64,000 nucleotides of DNA, taken from NCBI GenBank assembly GCA_029959365.1, contig JASCOA010000001.1, positions 1 to 64,000 on the forward strand, read 5' to 3'. Numbering within the stretch: position 1 is the stretch's first letter; each line of letters begins with the position of its first letter. The notes under the pieces were generated by a model that did no database searches, was not told the origin of the DNA, and saw only the letters and a program-made list of their open reading frames with translations. The stretch comes from Microbacteriaceae bacterium PS02343. GTDB taxonomy: Bacteria > Actinomycetota > Actinomycetes > Actinomycetales > Microbacteriaceae. Shown here piece by piece: positions 58,321 to 64,000 of this stretch. A program made the translations under genes and the position numbers.

Positions 58321-60819
58321 TCAGCCCTCGCGCATCCGCTTCGTCGTCTTCGCGGTCGCCGGCGCGGTCCACGGGTCCTCGGGCCACGGATGCTTCGGGT
58401 AGCGACCGCGCATCTGCGCTCGCACGTCGCGGTACGGCCCGTTCCAGAAGGAGGAGAGGTCGTCGGTGACGGCGAGCGGCGCCCGGCCGGGGGAGAGCAG
58501 GTGGAAGAGCACCGGCACCCGGCCCTGCACGAGGCGCGGGGTCTCGGCGAGGCCGAAGAGCTCCTGCAGCTTCACCGCGACGACGGGTGGGCCGTCGGCG
58601 TCCGGCGGGTAGGCGATGCGCACCCGCGAACCCGAGGGCACGGCGAGGTGCTCGGGCGCGAGCTCGTCGAGGCGGGCGGCCTCGGGCCAGGGCAGCAGGC
58701 GGCGCAGCGCGCTCGTCACGTCGATGCGCCGCAGCGACGAGTCCGGGCGCAGCGCCGCGAGGTCCGGGGCGAGCACCTCGAGCAGCGCCTCGTCCGCGAT
58801 GTCCGGCCACGGGGCGCCGAGCTCGCGGTGCAGCAGGGCGAGGCGGGCGCGCAGCGCGGTGGCCGCCTCCGTCCAGTGCAGCGCGTCGAGGCCCAGCTCG
58901 CGCAGGTGCGCGGCGAAGGCGGGGCCGACGTCGTCGCGCTGCACTGCCACCGGGGTGCTCGCGAGCACGATCGCGCCGAGGCGGCGCTGCTCGCGCACGC
59001 GCACCCGGCCGTCGTCGATGCGCGCCTCGCGGGCGGTCAGCAGCGCGCCGAGCCGCAGCGCATCCGCTTCGGCCAAGGGGGCGGCGAGCCGGATCACGGC
59101 GCCCGTGCCGTCGGCCGCGCGGCCCTCGGCGCGCTGCACCTCGCGCACGGCGAGCCACTCCACGCCGGTCAAGCCGCTGCCCTCGGGCAGCGCGGCGCGG
59201 GTGCCGCTCGCGAGCAGGTAGCTGCGGGAGCCCTCGGCGGTGCGCCGGGCGATCCAGGCGGGTCGGGCGAGGGCGGTGACGATGCCGGTCGCGTCGGCCG
59301 AGGATGCGGATACGCCGCCCGAGGGGATCAGCTGCGCCAGCCGCCGGCTCTCGGCGCGCCACCGCTGCGCATCGGGCGCGCTGCCGTCGCGCAGCTGGCG
59401 CAGCAGCCGGGGCAGGTCGGCGCCGCTGTCGCGCGCATCGCCGGCGAGCGCGGCGACGACCTCGGCGACCGCGCGACGGTCGAGCCCCTCCTCGGCGCCG
59501 GCCATCAGCGCGCGGGCCTCGCGCACACCGACGGGCATGCGGGCGACCCGGGCGCCGAGCGCGGTCGTGCGGCCCTCGGAGTCGATCAGGGCGAGCTCGC
59601 GCAGCGCGGCGACGGCGCGCTCCATGGCGGCCGCGGGCGGCGTTGTGAGCAGCCGCAGGCCGTCGCCGGCGGGCGTGCCCCAGGCGGCCAGCAGCAGCGC
59701 GGTGTCGGTGAGGTCGGCCGAGGCGATCTCGGGGCTGCCGCTCTTCGGGAACGCCGCCTGCTCCGCCTCGGTGAACAGCCGCACGGCGCGACCGGGGCCC
59801 TGACGGGCGGCGCGACCGGCGCGCTGCTCGAGGCTGGCGCGCGAGGCGCTCACGGTCACGAGGCCGGTCATGTCGCGGGCGGCGTCGCGGCGGTTCTCGC
59901 GGGCGAGGCCGGCGTCGATCACGAGCCGCACGCCCGGCACGGTCAACGAGCTCTCGGCGAGCGAGGTGGTCACGACGATGCGCGCGGGCTCGCCGGGGCC
60001 GCGCCCCGCGGTGGCCCGGTCCTGCTGCGCGGCGGGCAGCCGGCCGTGCAGCGGCAGCGCCTCGATGGAGGTCTGCTCGCGGATGCGGCGCACCACCTCG
60101 TCGACGTCACGGGCCGTGGGCACGAAGACCAGCGCATCCGCTCGCTCCCGCGCCTGCTCGGCGACGGCCGTTCGAGCGACATGGTCGAGGAACTCGCGCT
60201 GCATCCCGCGCGGCCCGATGCGCGCCACCGGGGCGGGCAGGTGCTCGACGACGAGCGGATGCAGCGCCGCCGGCACGTCGACGACCGGCGCACCGCCCAG
60301 CAGCTCGGCGACGGCGGCGGCGTCGAGGGTCGCGGACATGGCGACGAGCAGCAGGTCGTCCCGCAGCTCGCGCACCTCCGCGAGCATGCCGAGCAGCAGA
60401 TCGCCCTCGACGGAGCGCTCGTGCACCTCGTCGAGCAGCACGGCGTCGACGCCCTCGAGCGCCGGGTCGCTCAGCAGCCTGCGCAGCAGCACGCCGGGCG
60501 TGACGGCTTCGAGGCGGGTGGCGCCGGAGACCGTGCGCTCGCCGCGCACCGTGAAGCCGACCGGCCCGCCGAGCGCGCTGCCGTCGAGGGCGGCGATCCG
60601 CCGCGCTGCGGCGCGCACCGCGACCCGGCGCGGCTGGGTGAGCAGCACCCGGCCCGCCACGAGATTCGCGACCAGCGGCGGCACGAAGGTGGTCTTGCCG
60701 GTGCCGGGCGGCGCGGTGACGACCATCGCGCCCTGCGCCGCGGCGGCCTCGAGCTCGGCGCGCGAGCCGGCGACGGGCAGACCCTCGCCGATGCGGTCGA
60801 GGTCGAAGGCGTGGGGCAC
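58321..60819 (-). CDS. hrpB: HrpB-type DEAH/DExH ATP-dependent helicase
   Basis: This 832-residue helicase has Walker [10 protein letters not shown] near residue 37, LLDEVHERS for motif II (DEVH), [10 protein letters not shown] for motif [15 protein letters not shown] and [12 protein letters not shown] for motif VI, then the HrpB C-terminal region. HrpB helicases are widespread and of uncertain RNA/DNA substrate. GTG 60819 lies 6 nt after TAGGAT, so it is probably leaderless. Confidence 0.89.
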   Translation of the reverse strand: MPHAFDLDRIGEGLPVAGSRAELEAAAAQGAMVVTAPPGTGKTTFVPPLVANLVAGRVLLTQPRRVAVRAAARRIAALDGSALGGPVGFTVRGERTVSGATRLEAVTPGVLLRRLLSDPALEGVDAVLLDEVHERSVEGDLLLGMLAEVRELRDDLLLVAMSATLDAAAVAELLGGAPVVDVPAALHPLVVEHLPAPVARIGPRGMQREFLDHVARTAVAEQARERADALVFVPTARDVDEVVRRIREQTSIEALPLHGRLPAAQQDRATAGRGPGEPARIVVTTSLAESSLTVPGVRLVIDAGLARENRRDAARDMTGLVTVSASRASLEQRAGRAARQGPGRAVRLFTEAEQAAFPKSGSPEIASADLTDTALLLAAWGTPAGDGLRLLTTPPAAAMERAVAALRELALIDSEGRTTALGARVARMPVGVREARALMAGAEEGLDRRAVAEVVAALAGDARDSGADLPRLLRQLRDGSAPDAQRWRAESRRLAQLIPSGGVSASSADATGIVTALARPAWIARRTAEGSRSYLLASGTRAALPEGSGLTGVEWLAVREVQRAEGRAADGTGAVIRLAAPLAEADALRLGALLTAREARIDDGRVRVREQRRLGAIVLASTPVAVQRDDVGPAFAAHLRELGLDALHWTEAATALRARLALLHRELGAPWPDIADEALLEVLAPDLAALRPDSSLRRIDVTSALRRLLPWPEAARLDELAPEHLAVPSGSRVRIAYPPDADGPPVVAVKLQELFGLAETPRLVQGRVPVLFHLLSPGRAPLAVTDDLSSFWNGPYRDVRAQMRGRYPKHPWPEDPWTAPATAKTTKRMREG

Positions 60820-60825
60820 CCGCCG

Positions 60826-60831
60826 ATCCTA
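60826..60831 (-). promoter_or_regulatory. -10 element TAGGAT, leaderless hrpB transcript
   Basis: TAGGAT on the minus strand ends 6 nt before GTG 60819. An AGCGGATGC motif (60834-60842) abuts it on the upstream side. Confidence 0.55.
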
Positions 60832-60930
60832 CGAGCGGATGCGCGGTCCGAGGCGGCCGAGCAACGCGAGCTCAAACCCCGCTCGGGCCCCGAGCTGCCG
60901 ACGGCGTCCGCGGATGCTCCCGCTCCGGAC

Positions 60931-62562
60931 CTATCGCCGTGCGGGGATCCGCAGCGTGAACGCGGTTCCCGCGCCGGGTGCGCTGTGGACGGCGATGGCG
61001 CCGTGATGCGCGTCGACGATGGTCTTGACGATCGCGAGGCCGACGCCGATGCCCTGCACGGAGTTCGAACGGGCTCCGCGGGCCCGGTAGAAGCGATCGA
61101 ACGCCCGCCGCTGCTCCTCGTCGCTCATGCCGACCCCGGAGTCGACGACGGAGACGACGATCTCGTCGGCGTCGACCGACGCGCTCAGCGTGACGGTTCC
61201 TCCCGAGGGGGTGAACTTGATCGCGTTGGTCAGCAGGTTCTCGACGGCTTGCGCGAATCGCTGCCCATCGGCCTCGACGGGCAGCGCCTCGGGCAGCGCC
61301 GCGACGAGGTCGACGCCGGCGCCGGTGGCGATGACCCTTAGCGAATCGGCCGAGGCTCGGAGCACGGGCCTGAGGTCGATGGGCTCGAGGCGCACCTCGA
61401 AATGCTTGTCCGCCGCGGAGAGCAGCTGCGCGACGCGGTCGAGCAGCTTCTCGGTGTTCCGGGTGATCGTGGCGAGCGCTCGGTCGACGCCCAGCGCCTC
61501 CGCCTCGTCGCCGAGCTCGTCGGTGACGTACTCGGTGTACCCCATGATCGACGTCAACGGGGTGCGCAGCTCGTGCGACACCGTGGCGAGGAACTGCTCG
61601 CGCACCTCGACCGCCTCGGCGAGCTCGGTCACCTCGTACCCGGCGATGACGGTGCCGAGCAGCACCCCGTCGGAGCGGAACACCTGCCGGGAGGTCAGCA
61701 TGATCGCGATCATGCTGCCGGGTTCTCCCAGCCACTCCAGCTCGTTGGTCACGGTGTCGCCGCGCAGCGCACGCGGCACGACCCGCTCGTGCGGAGGGAT
61801 GGGGGTGCTCTTGTCCGCGGCGAGCACTCGCTGGCTGGCGACGCCGCCGGCCTCGAGGTCCAGACCGCCTCGTCGGGCCCACGCCGCAGCCGCGGCGTTG
61901 GAGACCGTCAGGCGGCCCTCCGCGTCGTAGAACGCGACGGCGCCGGTCACGGTGTCGAGCAGCGAGCGCAGCAGCAGTTCGCCGTCCTGGGACTTCGCCA
62001 GGGCGGCAGCCACCTCGCGACGGCTGCGGTTCACCGCATCCTGACCGCGACGATAGCTGTTCGCCCCCAGGTGGATGCCGATCGAGATGCCGGTGGCCAG
62101 CAACGGCAACGCGAGCAGGTTCACCAGGGCGAGGCCGGATGAGACCGGGGCGGCGCCGACGACGAACGGCAGCGCGGCGATGAGCACGCTGCCGCCGAGC
62201 ACGATCGACAGCCAGGGCCACCGGAACCGGTAGGCGATCCACGCGAACGGGAACAGGCAGAGGAAGCCGATGGTCGGCAGGTACGGCAGCAGCGCCGTGC
62301 GCACGCCGGCGAGGGCGAGGATGTCGAGCACCGGCACCACGAGCACCCAGCGCGAAGCCGTCCACCGCTCACGGGGCAGCAGGAACAGCAGCGAGGCGAT
62401 GATCGTGATGCCCACGCCGGCCCAGAGGAATCCGCTCTGCTCCACCGGCACGGTGACGGCCACGGCCGCGCTGAAGAACAGCACGCTCAGGAGGAACGGC
62501 AGCTGCAGGCGCACGAACAGCTGACCCGTCCGCAGGGGAGACCACAGCGACGGTTCCGACAT
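60931..62562 (-). CDS. orphan membrane sensor histidine kinase
   Basis: This 543-residue protein has about six membrane helices in the first 165 residues, a PAS-like domain (about 195-310), a HisKA phosphoacceptor His330 in [12 protein letters not shown], an N box NLLTNAIKF and G boxes DSGVGMS and [10 protein letters not shown]. No response regulator is adjacent, so its partner is elsewhere. GGAGGG precedes ATG 62562. Confidence 0.88.
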   Translation of the reverse strand: MSEPSLWSPLRTGQLFVRLQLPFLLSVLFFSAAVAVTVPVEQSGFLWAGVGITIIASLLFLLPRERWTASRWVLVVPVLDILALAGVRTALLPYLPTIGFLCLFPFAWIAYRFRWPWLSIVLGGSVLIAALPFVVGAAPVSSGLALVNLLALPLLATGISIGIHLGANSYRRGQDAVNRSRREVAAALAKSQDGELLLRSLLDTVTGAVAFYDAEGRLTVSNAAAAAWARRGGLDLEAGGVASQRVLAADKSTPIPPHERVVPRALRGDTVTNELEWLGEPGSMIAIMLTSRQVFRSDGVLLGTVIAGYEVTELAEAVEVREQFLATVSHELRTPLTSIMGYTEYVTDELGDEAEALGVDRALATITRNTEKLLDRVAQLLSAADKHFEVRLEPIDLRPVLRASADSLRVIATGAGVDLVAALPEALPVEADGQRFAQAVENLLTNAIKFTPSGGTVTLSASVDADEIVVSVVDSGVGMSDEEQRRAFDRFYRARGARSNSVQGIGVGLAIVKTIVDAHHGAIAVHSAPGAGTAFTLRIPARR

Positions 62563-62641
62563 GCCTCACAGCCCTCCGTCGCGATAGCCGGCCGCGGAAC
62601 CCGCGTCACCGACGCGACGACGCATCCGCGGCCTTCTCACA

Positions 62642-62929
62642 CTACCCAGCGGATGCGACGGAGCTCTCGTCGACAGGCGACGTTGACTCGAACGGGGGTC
62701 GGCCGTGCGGGTTCGTCCGCCTCCGCTCGATCGCAGCCTGCATCTTTGGGCGAGCCGGAGGGGCGAGTTCGCGCGGACGGTCGGAGTCGTCAGCGTCGAC
62801 GATCACTGCGATGCGGCGGCCGTGGAGCGAGAGGCAGATGGCCTCATCTCTGCCGGATACGACTGAAAGTCGTTCTTCCGTCGGAATCGAGCCGATCGGC
62901 CCGTTTCCGCCGCTGCCTACCGGGCGCGG
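62642..62929 (-). pseudogene. Phd/YefM-like antitoxin remnant without a start codon
   Basis: In the gap between lsr2 and the kinase, an open minus-strand frame ending at TAG 62642-62644 reads EERLSVVSGRDEAICLSLHG, then RRIAVIVDADDSDRPRELA and a polar tail. The LHGRRIAVIVDADD core resembles the hydrophobic core of prevent-host-death antitoxins. No ATG, GTG or TTG is in frame before the motif, and the frame runs into lsr2. The upper limit given is arbitrary. It is best read as a truncated remnant; a chance open frame cannot be ruled out. Confidence 0.4.
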
Positions 62930-63243
62930 TAGCGCTCGAGCAGTTCAGCCGACAGGCGCCCGCGCGACGGCACGTCGATGCCCTGCTCGACGAGCCATGC
63001 TCGCGCGGCGGACTGCTCGCCGGTCGGCGCCGATGAGGTCGCGGTTCCGCGGCCGGCACGGCCGGTCTCACGCGCAGCACCGATGAAGGGCTCGAGCGCT
63101 TCGCGGAGATCTGCGGCCGTGTCCGGGGCGAGGTCGATCTCGTAGGCGTTGCCCTCGAGCGCGAACGTCACGGTCACGGCGTCGTCGCCGAGCTCGGCGC
63201 CGGTCAGGTCGTCGATGACGATGGTGGAGGTTCGCTTGGCCAT
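62917..63243 (-). CDS. lsr2: Lsr2 nucleoid-associated protein
   Basis: This 108-residue protein has the Lsr2 N-terminal dimerisation domain (TIVIDDLTGAELGDDAVTVTF, then YEIDLAPDTAADLREAL) and the C-terminal AT-hook-like DNA-binding region AARAWLVEQG with SRGRLSAELLERY. It silences AT-rich or foreign DNA. ATG 63243 lies 6 nt after TAGGGT, so it is probably leaderless. Confidence 0.93.
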   Translation of the reverse strand: MAKRTSTIVIDDLTGAELGDDAVTVTFALEGNAYEIDLAPDTAADLREALEPFIGAARETGRAGRGTATSSAPTGEQSAARAWLVEQGIDVPSRGRLSAELLERYRAR

Positions 63244-63249
63244 ACGCCG

Positions 63250-63255
63250 ACCCTA
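63250..63255 (-). promoter_or_regulatory. -10 element TAGGGT, leaderless lsr2 transcript
   Basis: TAGGGT on the minus strand ends 6 nt before ATG 63243. Confidence 0.55.
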
Positions 63256-63319
63256 GCGAGCCGGCCCCACGAGCAAGTCCCAGCCAACGGGCTCGCTCTT
63301 CCGCCAGACGCCTCGCCGC

Positions 63320-63325
63320 TAAGTT
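63320..63325 (+). promoter_or_regulatory. -10 element TAAGTT, leaderless transcript
   Basis: TAAGTT ends 6 nt before GTG 63332, the start of the 3'-truncated membrane protein. Confidence 0.5.
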
Positions 63326-63331
63326 CGTGCT

Positions 63332-64000
63332 GTGACCATGGGGAGCGGCGCTACTGCGGGAGACAACACTCAGCGGGATGAGCGAGCACGGCTTGAACGA
63401 GCTGCTTTCAGCCGGCAGGGCACCGACGAAGATCGCGCAGCCCTTGCCGCATTCGACGCCCGCCAGCACCCGGCTCCCCTGCAACGGGCCGAGATACCCG
63501 CCAACGAGAGCTCAGCGGAACGGCGATCCACCGAGACGGACAATGCATCCGCTCCCGAGCTTCGAGCACTGAAGTCACGCAGATTCGGGCTGGGCGTCGC
63601 AGCAGGCCTTGGGATCCTGGTCACAGCAGCCTCCGCACTCGTGCTGACGCAGCCTTGGCGAGCGGACCCGTTCGAGCGCTTCATCGCTACCGATGCCGTT
63701 CCCGCCGACCTGGCTCGGGCCGTGGCCAGCTTCTACCAGTTTGAATCGGACCCCGGAGCTGTCGTCGCAGCCGGCCCTGCCCTGCTCTACCGCGCCGACG
63801 ACCTCGCCGTAGCCGCCTACATCGAACTCGATCTCGAATCAGGAACACAAAGCGTCTGCATGACGTCGATGCAGTTCATCAGCCCTGGCGCAAGCCAGGT
63901 CGACGGCGGGCGAGAGTGCACGCCCCGCGACGAGTTCGAAACCGACGGCATGACCATCGGCCTCTCGAGCAGAATCGAGGCCACAGTCGACGAGCCCCAG
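63332..64000 (+). CDS. single-pass membrane protein, 3' end outside the window
   Basis: This partial gene runs open from GTG 63332 to the end of the window (223 codons). The first 90 residues are polar and charged, one hydrophobic helix follows (about 94-112, FGLGVAAGLGILVTAASALVL), then an ectodomain begins with PFERFIATDAVPADLARAVASFYQFES. I do not recognise the family. Codon use is less GC-biased than most neighbours (many GCA, CTT, TCA codons), unlike adjacent genes. ATG 63338 is an alternative start. It is divergent from lsr2. Confidence 0.7.
   Translation, partial: MTMGSGATAGDNTQRDERARLERAAFSRQGTDEDRAALAAFDARQHPAPLQRAEIPANESSAERRSTETDNASAPELRALKSRRFGLGVAAGLGILVTAASALVLTQPWRADPFERFIATDAVPADLARAVASFYQFESDPGAVVAAGPALLYRADDLAVAAYIELDLESGTQSVCMTSMQFISPGASQVDGGRECTPRDEFETDGMTIGLSSRIEATVDEPQ

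Noticed and set aside
62653-63036. 127-residue plus-strand ORF in the lsr2/kinase gap
   Set aside because: Arg/Ser-rich with no domain; the minus strand carries lsr2 and a more protein-like antitoxin remnant.
1-64000. tRNA, rRNA, CRISPR or insertion sequences
   Set aside because: No cloverleaf with the TTCGA-type loop, no regularly spaced direct repeats and no transposase motifs were seen by eye.

Overview
This 64 kb window is very GC-rich (roughly 70% or more by eye). It carries Lsr2, a HAIR-controlled clpB, class E sortase, actinobacterial Tad pilus genes and TANNNT-type promoters placed directly in front of start codons. This points to an actinobacterium of the Micrococcales, most probably Microbacteriaceae. 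The family-level call is inference. I saw no rRNA, tRNA, CRISPR array, insertion sequence or phage block.

Region 1 (1-6.2 kb, minus strand) is a surface-protein sorting locus. It holds a secreted 'choice-of-anchor G'-like protein, a 61-residue membrane microprotein carrying a class E sortase motif (LAATG), a processive-type GT2 glycosyltransferase, a short exosortase with its Cys/Arg/His triad, a septum-formation-like lipoprotein and a polytopic membrane protein. The last four overlap at start and stop codons. Region 2 (6.3-15.2 kb) is a complete Tad pilus set: prepilin peptidase, Flp pilin, TadE, a TadG-like protein, CpaB, TadZ/CpaE, TadA with a very long acidic N-terminus, TadB and TadC. 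A strong hairpin separates flp from the rest. A class E sortase with a lipobox follows.

Region 3 (16-31.5 kb) is housekeeping and accessory metabolism: an AEC carrier, a LysE exporter, a GH25 lysozyme, a nitroreductase, an ECF transporter of YkoEDC type behind a DtxR/IdeR-like iron box, NmrA-type oxidoreductases, dimethylargininase with a divergent Lrp regulator, a PRISE-type reductase, and a QorB/HxlR redox pair. Region 4 (31.5-37.6 kb) has two glycosyltransferases (one fused to HEAT repeats), a pyruvyltransferase-like protein and a tandem pair of membrane paralogues. Region 5 (37.5-45.1 kb) is a four-gene FtsX/MacB-type ABC system. Its first gene has an unresolved reading-frame problem at the start, and one ATPase has an AbrB-like tail. 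Region 6 (45.2-64 kb) contains a PAP2 phosphatase, three zinc alcohol dehydrogenases, an acyl-CoA ligase, an ABC exporter, an EamA transporter, clpB without its N-domain, hrpB, an orphan histidine kinase, an antitoxin-like remnant, lsr2 and a membrane protein running off the end.

Two signals cut across the window. The 9-mer AGCGGATGC/GCATCCGCT occurs more than 40 times by my by-eye tally, on both strands about equally, often between genes and sometimes as hairpin-forming inverted pairs. At least 13 genes show a -10 hexamer ending exactly 6-7 nt before the start codon, the signature of leaderless transcription.
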